A program made the translations under genes and the position numbers. Shown here in pieces: positions 31,445 to 40,538 of a DNA stretch of 49,829 nt. The notes under the pieces are model-generated. The model had not been told where the DNA came from and did no database searches. It was given only the letters and a program-made list of their open reading frames with translations. Origin of the DNA: Alphaproteobacteria bacterium (GTDB lineage: Bacteria > Pseudomonadota > Alphaproteobacteria > Sphingomonadales > Sphingomonadaceae); NCBI GenBank assembly GCA_030431435.1, contig JAUIJI010000006.1:1-49829 (forward strand), read 5' to 3'. Each line of letters begins with the position of its first letter. The first letter of the stretch is position 1.

Positions 31445-34240
31445 TCAGTTGCCGAAAGTGCGTTGCCACCAGCCGCGACGCGGTTCGCCGTTCTCGTCTT
31501 CGCCTTCTGCAGCATCATTGCCGGTTTCGAGGTTATCCGACGTCACTGATGCATCGTTGGCGGACTTGGCTGCCGTTTCCTCTGCCGGCTTCTTTGTGGC
31601 TGGCTTCTTGGCAGCGGGCTTCTTGCGAGGTGCACGCTTCTTGGCCGCAGGCTTGGCGGGTTCGTCGGATTCCTCCTTGGCCGGGGCTTTCGCAGCTTCG
31701 CTTGTTTCCGCATCGGCCTCAACGTCAGCCTTCTTGCGGCGTGTGCGTCGCTTGGGCTTTTCCTCTACCTCAGCTTCGCTGCTTTCGGCGGTATCATCAG
31801 ACATTTCCTTGGCGGGCTCTGCCTCTGCATCGGGTTCGGCCTTCTTTCGACGCGTGCGGCGTTTCGGCTTCTCGTCTGCTTCCGGAGCGGCTTCTGTATG
31901 GGTTTCCGCTTCGGACTGGGGTTCGGCTTCGGCATTTCCGGTTTCGCCGTCGGCTTGGTCACCCTCAGCCTCAGAAGATTCGTTCTCGCCCGATCCCTTG
32001 CCATCTTCGGCTTCGGAGCCGTTCCTGCGTCCACGTCCGCGGCCACCACGGCGGCGGCGGCGCTTGGGCTTTTCTTCGCCATCGCTCTCGCCGTTGTCTC
32101 CGCCTTCGGCATCGTTGTCCGAATTGCCGCTGTCGTCGTCGCTATCGTTATCGTTCTCACCGTCGTTATCGTCACGATCACGGCTGCGATTGCGATTGCG
32201 TCCACCGCGACGACGGCGACGACGCTTCTTGCGCTCGCCACCATCGCCCTCGTTTTCATCCTCGCTCTCTTCGTCTTCGATATCGTCCAGATCGCTGTCA
32301 TCGTCATCGTCGACGATGGGCTCGAACTTGGGCGCTTGCGAGGGGCGCGGGCCAGAGGAGGTCACGCGCATCTTGGCGCCTTCGTCCTCGCCTTCGGGGA
32401 CGACCTGCACCGTCACGCCGTAACGCTGCTCGATCTCGGCGAGGTCAGCACGCTTGGTATTGAGCAAGTAGACTGCAGCCTCGGTGGAGGCATAGAGCGT
32501 GATGACCGTGCCTTTGCCCTTGGCGGCTTCATCCTCGATGAAGCGCAGCGCGGACAGGCCGGCAGACGATGCCGTGCGCACAAGACCGGTGCCATCGCAA
32601 TGCGGGCAGGTGCGGGTGGTGGCTTCGAGCACGCCGGTGCGCAGGCGCTGGCGGCTCATTTCCATCAGGCCGAAGCCCGAAATGCGCCCGACCTGGATGC
32701 GAGCCCGGTCGTTCTTGAGCGAATCCTTCATGCACCGCTCGACTTTGCGGATATTGGAGTTGTGCTCCATGTCGATGAAGTCGATTACGACAAGGCCAGC
32801 CATGTCACGCAGGCGCAGCTGGCGGGCGATTTCCTTCGCCGCTTCGAGGTTGGTGTGCAGAGCGGTCTGCTCGATCCCGTGTTCCTTGGTGGAACGGCCG
32901 GAGTTGATGTCGATGGAGACCAGTGCCTCTGTCGGATTGATGATCAGATAGCCGCCGGATTTCAACTGCACCATCGGATCATACATTGCCGAAAGCTGGT
33001 CTTCCGCGCCGTAACGCTGGAACAGCGGCACGGGATCGGAATAGGCCTTCACCCGGCGCGCGTGGCTGGGCATCAGCAGTTTCATGAAGGCCTTGGCGGC
33101 CTTGTAGCCATCCTCGCCCTCGACCACGACTTCCTCGATCTCGCGATTGTAGATGTCGCGGATCGCGCGCTTGATAAGGTCTGAATCCGAATGGATCATC
33201 TTTGGCGCGCTTGAGCCCAGCGTGCGTTCGCGAATCTCGTCCCACAGGCGGGCGAGATAGTCGAAATCGCGCTTGATCTCGGTCTTGGTGCGCTGCAGCC
33301 CGGCGGTGCGCACGATCAGCCCCATGCTCTTGGGCAGGGTCAGGTCGTTGACGATCTGCTTCAGGCGCTTGCGATCGGAACCATTTGAAATCTTGCGCGA
33401 AATGCCGCCGCCATGGCTGGAGTTGGGCATCAGCACGCAATAGCGGCCAGCGAGCGAAAGATAGGTGGTGAGGGCAGCGCCCTTGTTGCCACGCTCTTCC
33501 TTCACGACCTGGACCAGCAGCACCTGGCGGCGCTGGATGACGTCCTGGATCTTGTAGCGGCGACGCAGCGCCTGGCGCTTGGCGCGGACATCGTCGATTT
33601 CCTTGGCGCGGCTGCCACGGCGGCGGTTGTCGCCACCTTTCTGGCCGCGCCCCTGGCGGCGGCCACGACCGCGGCGAGAGCGACCACGGCGTGTTTTGCC
33701 ATCGTCGTCGCTGTCTTCCTCGTCGTCGGACTCTTCGCCGTCGTCGTCGGAGTCGTCATCTTCCGACGATTCGTCAGATGAATCTTCGCCTTCGCCATTC
33801 TCGAGCTGGCCGTCCTCGATGGTCGAGACATCGTCCTTTTCCGAGGTGTCGATTTCTTCGACGCCGGGTTCTTCCTCGTCCTGCTCGTCATCTGTGAGGA
33901 CTTCTTCCTCGTCCTCATCCTCTTCCGCGCGCAGGGCCGCTTCTTCTTCAGCTGCGGCCTGTTCCTCGGCCAGCAGGGCCTGACGGTCCTCGGCCGGGAT
34001 CTGGTAATAGTCGGGATGGATTTCGCTGAAGGCGAGGAAGCCGTGGCGATTGCCACCGAAATCGACGAAAGCCGCCTGCAGCGAGGGTTCTACGCGGGTA
34101 ACCTTGGCGAGATAGATATTGCCCTTGATCTGCTTGTGATCAGCAGATTCGAAATCGAATTCCTCAATCCGGTTTCCCTTGAGCACCGCCACCCGTGTTT
34201 CTTCCGGGTGGCGCGCATCGATAAGCATGCGCGTTGCCAT
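31445..34240 (-). CDS. rne: Ribonuclease E/G
   Basis: A 931-residue endoribonuclease for mRNA decay and rRNA/tRNA processing. It starts MATRMLIDARHPEETRVAV, and the S1 domain (about residues 36-95 and resuming near 230) is split by an insertion. The insertion is very acidic (about 93-183, mostly Asp/Glu/Ser) and then Arg/Gly-rich (about 183-205). The catalytic core has IVRTAG, VVEGEDGYKAAKAF, INPTEALVSIDINSGRST, GLVVIDFIDM and the zinc-link CPHC near 542. The C-terminal tail is disordered and has repeated KPKRRTRRKKA blocks near 790 and 830, ending RRGWWQRTFGN. ATG 34240 has GGAG eight bases upstream. Confidence 0.95.
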   Translation of the reverse strand: MATRMLIDARHPEETRVAVLKGNRIEEFDFESADHKQIKGNIYLAKVTRVEPSLQAAFVDFGGNRHGFLAFSEIHPDYYQIPAEDRQALLAEEQAAAEEEAALRAEEDEDEEEVLTDDEQDEEEPGVEEIDTSEKDDVSTIEDGQLENGEGEDSSDESSEDDDSDDDGEESDDEEDSDDDGKTRRGRSRRGRGRRQGRGQKGGDNRRRGSRAKEIDDVRAKRQALRRRYKIQDVIQRRQVLLVQVVKEERGNKGAALTTYLSLAGRYCVLMPNSSHGGGISRKISNGSDRKRLKQIVNDLTLPKSMGLIVRTAGLQRTKTEIKRDFDYLARLWDEIRERTLGSSAPKMIHSDSDLIKRAIRDIYNREIEEVVVEGEDGYKAAKAFMKLLMPSHARRVKAYSDPVPLFQRYGAEDQLSAMYDPMVQLKSGGYLIINPTEALVSIDINSGRSTKEHGIEQTALHTNLEAAKEIARQLRLRDMAGLVVIDFIDMEHNSNIRKVERCMKDSLKNDRARIQVGRISGFGLMEMSRQRLRTGVLEATTRTCPHCDGTGLVRTASSAGLSALRFIEDEAAKGKGTVITLYASTEAAVYLLNTKRADLAEIEQRYGVTVQVVPEGEDEGAKMRVTSSGPRPSQAPKFEPIVDDDDDSDLDDIEDEESEDENEGDGGERKKRRRRRRGGRNRNRSRDRDDNDGENDNDSDDDSGNSDNDAEGGDNGESDGEEKPKRRRRRGGRGRGRRNGSEAEDGKGSGENESSEAEGDQADGETGNAEAEPQSEAETHTEAAPEADEKPKRRTRRKKAEPDAEAEPAKEMSDDTAESSEAEVEEKPKRRTRRKKADVEADAETSEAAKAPAKEESDEPAKPAAKKRAPRKKPAAKKPATKKPAEETAAKSANDASVTSDNLETGNDAAEGEDENGEPRRGWWQRTFGN

Positions 34241-34708
34241 TGAATATTCTCCAGGCATGTGATCCTCGGTTGGCGCCGGGCGCCGCTTGAGCATGCCGAT
34301 ATGTGTGGATTCCCCTGGGCGCGGGGCAATTGCCGGGCGCTTGCGGGAGGTATGATTGGGCGCCGCTGCCGGATTGCCGGTGGCGTGCGCTGCGGAATGT
34401 GTCTGCTACAAGGAAAAGGCGCAGGGTTTCTGTCTGCGCGAGAGCGCCGGTCGCCACAATGCAACCCTGCGGCTGCTGGCTGACCTTCTGGCTCTTGCTT
34501 CTCATTACGGCATCAACCTGTATTCAAGACCGAAACCACAAGGATTGGCGGCTTCGGAGAACCCGGGCAAGATTTGCCACGGACGATCAAATGGCTAGCA
34601 TTTGGGGACAGGCTGGGCAACCTTATTGCGTCACCTGGTCATTTTCCCTTGGGTAAGCTGGCATATCCATGGTGAAGATACGGATAAGGAAGCGATAGGG
34701 GATCGGAT
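34241..34708. other. Intergenic region between rne and amidase; probable long rne leader
   Basis: These 468 bp separate two divergent genes. Short open frames exist on both strands but lack start signals and protein-like composition. On the minus strand this is the rne leader; a hairpin gcgcag/ctgcgc (near 34419-34440) is the clearest fold. No convincing rne promoter was found. A candidate promoter for the amidase lies at 34574-34601. Confidence 0.5.
34574..34601 (+). promoter_or_regulatory. Candidate amidase promoter
   Basis: TTGCCA (34574-34579) and TAGCAT (34596-34601) are 16 bp apart and about 107 bp before the TTG start of the amidase. The match to consensus is moderate. Confidence 0.3.
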
Positions 34709-35608
34709 TTGCTGTGGTATCGCGTGCAGATTGCGCTGGTTTTCCTGGCGCCTGTACTGGTGTTTTCCGGGCTTGTCGTTTTCGGCAAGGCGATCCCGGT
34801 GCCCTATCTTGGCCGCGACTACGTGATCCGCATCCATTTGCCGGAACCGGGCACCACGGTGGTCCTGCCCGAGATTGCTGGTCCCGATGATCCCTCGCGC
34901 CCGCTGGTGGTAATCGATGCCGGGCATGGCGGGCATGATCCCGGGGCGAGCGGAGCAGGCTATGTCGAGAAATCGCTCGTGCTTGGCCTGTCGCGCAACT
35001 TGCGGGATGAGCTGCTGCAAGGAGGGGGAATCCGCGTTGCCATGACGCGCGAAGACGATCGCTACCTGACGCTTGCCGAGCGCGTCCAGATTGCCCGCGC
35101 GCTGGGTGCCGATCTGTTCCTGTCGATCCACGCCGATTCTGCCGGCGAACAGGACTCGGTGCGAGGTGCGAGCATTTATGTCCTGTCAGAGGAAGCCAAT
35201 TCGGAAGCTGCCGCACGTTTCGCCCAGCGCGAGAACGAGGCGGATCTGGTCAACGGCACACTGCTTTCCGCAGAGACCGACAACGTCAACGCCATACTTG
35301 TCGAGCTTGCCCAGCGGCGCACTGCTGAATCCTCCGGCGAGTTTGCGGACTTGATCATCCGTGAAGGTGAAGGTGTCATGCCTTTCCACCCTCAGGCGCG
35401 CCGCTCTGCCGCGCTGGGCGTATTGCGAGCGCCCGATGTGCCCTCCGTTCTGTTCGAGGCCGGGTTCATCAGCAATCCTGCCGAAGCTCGCAGGTTGTCA
35501 TCGGCCGAAGGCCAGCGCGCCTTTGCCCGATCCATGGCCCAGGCCATTCGCGTGTTTTTTGCCCGAAGCAGTATGCAGCAGGATGTTGCGGGCCTTGAGC
35601 CCGGGTAA
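34709..35608 (+). CDS. N-acetylmuramoyl-L-alanine amidase (AmiC-like)
   Basis: A 299-residue zinc amidase that cleaves the stem peptide from peptidoglycan during cell separation. An N-terminal membrane helix (about residues 6-24, IALVFLAPVLVFSGLVVFG) may be an uncleaved anchor. The amidase_3 domain has VVIDAGHGGHDPGA (zinc His, about 70-83), YVEKSLVLGLSRNL (zinc Glu), LFLSIHADSA (zinc His) and the late PSVLFEAGFISNPAEA with the catalytic Glu. There is no AMIN domain, so it is shorter than E. coli AmiC. The start is TTG at 34709 with GGGGA upstream; no better codon exists in frame. PBP1A follows after 51 bp, a cell-wall pair. Confidence 0.92.
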   Translation: MLWYRVQIALVFLAPVLVFSGLVVFGKAIPVPYLGRDYVIRIHLPEPGTTVVLPEIAGPDDPSRPLVVIDAGHGGHDPGASGAGYVEKSLVLGLSRNLRDELLQGGGIRVAMTREDDRYLTLAERVQIARALGADLFLSIHADSAGEQDSVRGASIYVLSEEANSEAAARFAQRENEADLVNGTLLSAETDNVNAILVELAQRRTAESSGEFADLIIREGEGVMPFHPQARRSAALGVLRAPDVPSVLFEAGFISNPAEARRLSSAEGQRAFARSMAQAIRVFFARSSMQQDVAGLEPG

Positions 35609-35659
35609 ACGCATTCATTCTGGCGCCAGACAGAAATGGCATGCTAAGGGCAGCGCAAG

Positions 35660-38221
35660 ATGGAAGAGAATGACGAAAACGGCGTGCAGGCAATGCGCTA
35701 TCGCATAACCCGCAGTGCGGGAGGCGCTGCCGCCTGGGCCAGCGATGTCTGGCGCGATTCTTCGGTCCTGAACTGGTGGCGTGACAATTGGCACAACAAG
35801 CGCTGGTTCCGTTGGCTTGGCTGGGCAGGGTTGGCCGGTTTGGTGGTGCTGGTCACTGGCTGGGTCATGATCGCGCGCGATCTGCCGGACGCCGGCATGC
35901 TCAACGATTATGAGCCGAACCTGCCATCGGTCGTGCGCGGCATGGATGGCGAGATCGTCCACCGTTACGAGCGTGAACGCCGGGTGGAATTGCAGTTCAA
36001 GGATCTTCCGGCACAGCTGATCAACGCCTATACCAGTGCCGAGGACAAGACCTTCTGGAGCCATGGCGGCATCGATGCAGGCGGTTTCATCGGCGCGGTT
36101 ATCGACTATGTCACCAAGATCGGGTCGGACGAGCGCGCAGTAGGCGGATCGACCATCACCCAGCAGGTGGCCAAGAACATCCTGCTCGATGACGAATATT
36201 CGATCACCCGCAAGCTGCGCGAGATGGTTCTGGCAACGCGCATCGAAGCAGCCCTGACGAAACAGGACATCATCACGCTCTACCTCAACGAGATCGCGCT
36301 GGGGCGTCGCAGCTTCGGCGTGCAGGCGGCATCGCGCGCCTATTTCGACAAGGACGTGGATGACCTTGAACTGCACGAGATGGCCTATCTCGCCATCCTG
36401 CCGAAAGCTCCGGAAACCTACAGCCGCGAGCGCAATTTCGACGAGGCCATGGTGCGTCGGAACATCGTTCTCGACCAGATGGAAGACAATGGCCACATCA
36501 CTGCAGCCCAGCGCGACGCGGCCAAGGCCATGCCGCTCGGCATCGTTACGGGGCAGCGGCAAAGCCGTTCTGCCGATGCCGGCTATTTCCTTGAGGAAGT
36601 GCGCCGTCAGCTGATCAGTCGCTTTGGTGAAGAGGCCGAAGACGGCAGGAACTCTGTATACGCCGGCGGCCTGTGGGTGCGCACCTCGCTCGACACCGAA
36701 CTTCAGGATGCCGCGCGCGATGCCTTGCGCGCCGGCCTGATGCGTTACCAGGGCAACCGCGGATGGGGTGGGCCGATCGCCACGATCAATCCGGGTGACG
36801 GCGACATGAAACGCCAGTTGGCCAGCTCCTACCTGTCGATCAATTACGAGGACTGGCGCATCGGCGTTGTCATGCAGCGCAGCGGCCAGTCTGCCACCGT
36901 GGGCTTTTCCGATGGCAGCGATGGGCCGCTTTCCGGATTGCCCGATGCGCTGAAGGCCGGTGACGTGATTGCTGTCTCGCCCTCCGGAAATGGCTGGCGC
37001 GTACGGACGCCGCCCGCACTGGAAGGCGGTTTTCTGGCGCTTGATCCCAATTCAGGCCGGGTACTGGCCATGCAGGGCGGCTTCGACAGCCGTTTGAGCG
37101 ACTTCAATCGCGCAACTCAGGCTGAACGCCAGTCCGGCTCGACCATCAAGCCTTTCGTCTACGCCTCCGGTCTCGACAACGGGATGACACCGGCAACGAT
37201 GATCCCGGATTCGCAATATTGCTATTACCAGGGCGCAAACCTGGGCGAAAAGTGCTTCACCAACTTTGGCGGCAGCCGCGGCGGCGGTGAATATCCGATG
37301 CGCTACGGCCTCGAACAGTCGAAGAACCTGATGACCGTCCATATCGCGATGGATGCCGGAATGGACAAGGTGGTGGACGATATCCAGCGCCTGGGCATCA
37401 GCGAGGAGCGTTACGATCCCTATCCGGCTTATGCACTGGGTTCGGGCAACACTACCGTGCAGCGCATGGCCAATGCTTATGCCACGCTGGTCAACCACGG
37501 CCGGATGAACGAGCCGACCGTGATCGATTACGTCCAGGATCGCGATGGCAAGGTTATCTGGCGGTCGGACGAGCGCGAGTGCCAGGGCTGCAACATGGCC
37601 GAATGGGATGGCTCGCCCATGCCGCGCCTGCGCCCCTTGGGCCGGCAGGTAATGGACGGGCGCACCGCCTTCCAGGTCACCAATATGCTGACCGGCACCG
37701 TGCAGCGCGGCACCGCCACCCGCCTGCGCGATCTTGGCCTGCCGATGTTCGGTAAGACCGGAACTTCGACAGGCCCGAACGACGCATGGTTCGTTGGCGG
37801 TACACCTGAAGTGGTGGTCGGCCTCTATGTCGGCTTCGACCAGCCGCGCAGCATGGGTGGCTGGATCCAGGGCGGCAACACCGCAGTTCCCATCATGCGG
37901 GATTTCATGGTCGCGACACGTGACCGCTGGCACGCAAAGCCGTTCCTTGCGCCGGAAGGTGTACGGATGGTTCGCGTGGATCGTCGCACCGGGCGGCGCG
38001 TGTTCGATGCGTGGCCATCCGATGATCCGTTGTCCGGTGTTATCTGGGAAGCGTTCAAGCCCGATACCGAACCGCGCCGCACCCAGCGGCAGGACGAGAT
38101 TGACCAGATGCGCGAGATGATCCTGGCCCGCCTTCGCGGCGAGGGACAGCGCAGCAACGCCGTGCCAGTCAACACAAACAGTCCCGAGAACTTCGTGGAG
38201 GAGCAGGGCGGGTTGTACTAG
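35660..38221 (+). CDS. Penicillin-binding protein 1A
   Basis: An 853-residue bifunctional class A PBP that polymerises and crosslinks peptidoglycan. A cytoplasmic segment rich in Trp precedes one membrane helix (about residues 52-71). The glycosyltransferase domain has SAEDKTFWSHGGID (about 127-140), GGSTITQQVAKN and RKLREMVLATRIE. An OB-like insert sits near 390-455. The transpeptidase has SGSTIKP (catalytic Ser, near 494), SKN near 555 and KTGTS near 699. The tail (about 745-853) is Arg/Asp-rich. ATG 35660 is preferred; ATG 35693 is an alternative. It forms an operon with the upstream amidase. Confidence 0.93.
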   Translation: MEENDENGVQAMRYRITRSAGGAAAWASDVWRDSSVLNWWRDNWHNKRWFRWLGWAGLAGLVVLVTGWVMIARDLPDAGMLNDYEPNLPSVVRGMDGEIVHRYERERRVELQFKDLPAQLINAYTSAEDKTFWSHGGIDAGGFIGAVIDYVTKIGSDERAVGGSTITQQVAKNILLDDEYSITRKLREMVLATRIEAALTKQDIITLYLNEIALGRRSFGVQAASRAYFDKDVDDLELHEMAYLAILPKAPETYSRERNFDEAMVRRNIVLDQMEDNGHITAAQRDAAKAMPLGIVTGQRQSRSADAGYFLEEVRRQLISRFGEEAEDGRNSVYAGGLWVRTSLDTELQDAARDALRAGLMRYQGNRGWGGPIATINPGDGDMKRQLASSYLSINYEDWRIGVVMQRSGQSATVGFSDGSDGPLSGLPDALKAGDVIAVSPSGNGWRVRTPPALEGGFLALDPNSGRVLAMQGGFDSRLSDFNRATQAERQSGSTIKPFVYASGLDNGMTPATMIPDSQYCYYQGANLGEKCFTNFGGSRGGGEYPMRYGLEQSKNLMTVHIAMDAGMDKVVDDIQRLGISEERYDPYPAYALGSGNTTVQRMANAYATLVNHGRMNEPTVIDYVQDRDGKVIWRSDERECQGCNMAEWDGSPMPRLRPLGRQVMDGRTAFQVTNMLTGTVQRGTATRLRDLGLPMFGKTGTSTGPNDAWFVGGTPEVVVGLYVGFDQPRSMGGWIQGGNTAVPIMRDFMVATRDRWHAKPFLAPEGVRMVRVDRRTGRRVFDAWPSDDPLSGVIWEAFKPDTEPRRTQRQDEIDQMREMILARLRGEGQRSNAVPVNTNSPENFVEEQGGLY

Positions 38222-38327
38222 ATCTCCCGCCAGCTGGCACCAGTACGGCGCAAAACTCGTCTCTATTCCCTTTCGCTTGGCGCAAGCCTGCGCTAACCGC
38301 CGCGCCTGATATATTTGGAGAAAACCT

Positions 38328-39458
38328 ATGCGTGCCGAAGGGCAGGCTCACATTGATCGTATCGAAGCCGCGCTGGCGCTGGTGCGCAAGTCGCTCGACT
38401 GGGAGCGCGCGCTGCGCCGCCTCGAGGAGCTGGACGCGCGCGTCCAGGATCCGGACCTGTGGAACGATCCCAAGCAGGCGCAGGCCATCACCCGCGAGCA
38501 GAAACTGCTCGAAAATGCCATTGGCACGGTCAACGAGATTTCATCCGAAATGGCGGACGCCGTGGAATTTGTCGAACTGGGCGAGATGGAAGGAGACGAT
38601 GCGGTAATTTCCGAAGGCCTCGAAAGCCTGAAGTCGCTGGCTGATCGTGCTGATGCGGACAAGGTCTCCGCGCTGCTTTCGGGTGAGGCTGACGGGAACG
38701 ACACCTATCTCGAAATCCATGCGGGTGCAGGTGGCACGGAAAGCCAGGATTGGGCAGAAATGCTGCTGCGGATGTACTCCCGCTGGGCCGAACGGCGCGG
38801 TTTCAAGGTGGAGACGGTGGAATATCAGGCGGGCGAGCAGGCCGGCATCAAGTCTGCCACCCTGCTGATCAAGGGCGAGAACGCCTATGGCTATGCCAAG
38901 ACGGAGAGCGGCGTGCATCGCCTTGTCCGCATCAGCCCCTACGACAGTTCGGCGCGGCGCCACACGTCATTCAGCTCGGTCTGGGTCTATCCGGTGATTG
39001 ACGACGATATCGAGATCGAGATCAACGAAGGCGACCTGCGGATCGACACCTATCGGGCCTCGGGCGCTGGTGGGCAGCATGTGAACACCACCGACTCCGC
39101 CGTTCGTATCACGCATATTCCTACCGGGATCGTCGTCGCCAGCCAGAATGACCGATCCCAGCACAAGAACCGCGCCACGGCGATGAACATGCTCAAGGCG
39201 CGCCTGTTCGAACGCGAAATGGCAGAGCGCGAAGCAGCGGCAGCGGGCGAATATCAGGAAAAGACCGATATTGGCTGGGGTCACCAGATCCGCTCTTACG
39301 TGTTGCAGCCCTATCAGATGGTCAAGGATTTGCGCACGGGCGTGACCTCCAGCGCACCCGACGACGTGCTTGATGGTGCAATCGATGACTATATCGCAGC
39401 AGCGCTTGCCCAGCGCGTGACGGGCGAGACCGTAGATGTCGAGGATGATGTGGAATAG
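38328..39458 (+). CDS. prfB: Peptide chain release factor 2
   Basis: A 376-residue class I release factor. The GGQ motif is in YRASGAGGQHVNTTDSA (about residues 241-257), where Gln contacts the peptidyl-tRNA ester. The codon-recognition loop reads RISPYDSSARRHTSF, so the tripeptide is S203-P204-Y205 in place of the SPF of E. coli RF2. Other RF2 blocks are IHAGAGGTESQDWAEML and TDIGWGHQIRSYVL. The gene is one continuous frame and lacks the CTTTGA programmed frameshift of E. coli prfB. ATG 38328 follows ttggagaaaacct. It lies about 106 bp after the PBP1A gene. Confidence 0.95.
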   Translation: MRAEGQAHIDRIEAALALVRKSLDWERALRRLEELDARVQDPDLWNDPKQAQAITREQKLLENAIGTVNEISSEMADAVEFVELGEMEGDDAVISEGLESLKSLADRADADKVSALLSGEADGNDTYLEIHAGAGGTESQDWAEMLLRMYSRWAERRGFKVETVEYQAGEQAGIKSATLLIKGENAYGYAKTESGVHRLVRISPYDSSARRHTSFSSVWVYPVIDDDIEIEINEGDLRIDTYRASGAGGQHVNTTDSAVRITHIPTGIVVASQNDRSQHKNRATAMNMLKARLFEREMAEREAAAAGEYQEKTDIGWGHQIRSYVLQPYQMVKDLRTGVTSSAPDDVLDGAIDDYIAAALAQRVTGETVDVEDDVE

Positions 39459-39515
39459 GCGCATTGTCTTGCGCGGCCGCGATGGACAGCTGCCGGTGAG
39501 GGGGGAGAGGATCGC

Positions 39516-40538
39516 ATGAGTTTTGGTTCGAAGCGCGCGTTGCTGCTGGCGGCCGTGCCGTTTGTCGCATTGGCGCAACCTGCGCAGGCCGACATCGTGA
39601 TCGGCCCACGCTTTTCCTATTACTTCGATAATTCGAACCTGCGCACATCGAACCAGACAAGCTTCGATGATGTTGGCGCTAACCGTGTGTCCGAGCTGGA
39701 AGAGCTGTTCGAGCAGACCCAGGATATCTCCCCGACGATCATCGCGGAAGATCCGTCCTCGTCCGTGCTGGCAGACCAGATCGCCTTCCCGATGTATGGT
39801 GCGATGATCAACTTCGGCAATGACCGGGACCGGGTGACACTGACCGGCATGTATGGCCGCGGCAAGGGTGAGGCGCGCACCGTCACGCAGCGCCGGCTGA
39901 TTGGCCTTTTTGGTGCTGGCGGGACAACCATTACCGATTTTGAAGTGAGCAATTTTGTTGCCTCGAACTCGATCGACCGGATCGATGTCGAGGGCACCTG
40001 GCAGCGTCGTCTGAACGAGAACCTCGCGTTGAATGCGGGTGTTCGTTACGAGCGGCTCGATGTGAAGGTGGTCGGGCTGGAAACGATCGACAGCACCAAC
40101 CAGATCATCGCCTTTGCCTTCGATGATCCTTTCCTGCTGTTCGAAGACGGGTTGCGCGGGGATAGCACTGGCGAGCAGACCATCCAGACATTCTCGATCA
40201 GGGCAGGCGGCACCGCATTCGTGCCGCTGGACAACAATTTCAACGTGTTCCTCTCGGGCATGCTGCAAGGCAGCTACCAGCCTTCATCGCGCCTGGTGGG
40301 TTCGGCGGTGTTTCCGACGCGCGACGAACCACTGTTCTTCGATATCGACGAGCGTAACCCTTCCGAACTCAGCGTGGGGCCGGATATCGCCGTGGGTGGA
40401 CAGTTGATCATATTCGACAACCTCGCTCTCGACTTGCGATATCGTGCGGTGATCTTTTTCCCGGTCACGGGCGAGTTCGAATTCACCGATGCGCGCGTGA
40501 ACCATGGCGTGAATGTGGGGCTTTCGCTGCGCCTGTGA
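39516..40538 (+). CDS. Exported beta-rich protein, probable outer-membrane barrel
   Basis: A 340-residue protein with a signal peptide (about residues 1-25, ending AQPAQA). The mature part alternates short hydrophobic strands with acidic loops, for example VTLTGMYGRGKG, NLALNAGVRYERLDVKVVG and NLALDLRYRAVIFFPV. It ends NVGLSLRL, with an aromatic-poor but barrel-like last strand. I do not recognise a named family. It starts 57 bp after prfB, preceded by gaggggggagagga-like purine-rich sequence, and its stop overlaps the caspase gene start (GTGA). Its function is probably tied to that neighbour. Barrel topology is inferred from pattern only. Confidence 0.75.
   Translation: MSFGSKRALLLAAVPFVALAQPAQADIVIGPRFSYYFDNSNLRTSNQTSFDDVGANRVSELEELFEQTQDISPTIIAEDPSSSVLADQIAFPMYGAMINFGNDRDRVTLTGMYGRGKGEARTVTQRRLIGLFGAGGTTITDFEVSNFVASNSIDRIDVEGTWQRRLNENLALNAGVRYERLDVKVVGLETIDSTNQIIAFAFDDPFLLFEDGLRGDSTGEQTIQTFSIRAGGTAFVPLDNNFNVFLSGMLQGSYQPSSRLVGSAVFPTRDEPLFFDIDERNPSELSVGPDIAVGGQLIIFDNLALDLRYRAVIFFPVTGEFEFTDARVNHGVNVGLSLRL

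Noticed and set aside
31431-33184. Ser/Arg/Leu- and Val/Ile-rich open frames antisense to rne
   Set aside because: They are produced by the acidic and basic low-complexity codons of RNase E read backwards. Hydrophobic runs such as IALAVVSAFGIVVRIAAVVV are artefacts, not membrane helices.
34303-34656. Short open frames in the rne-amidase gap
   Set aside because: They lack ribosome-binding sites and protein-like composition, and lie in a probable leader region.
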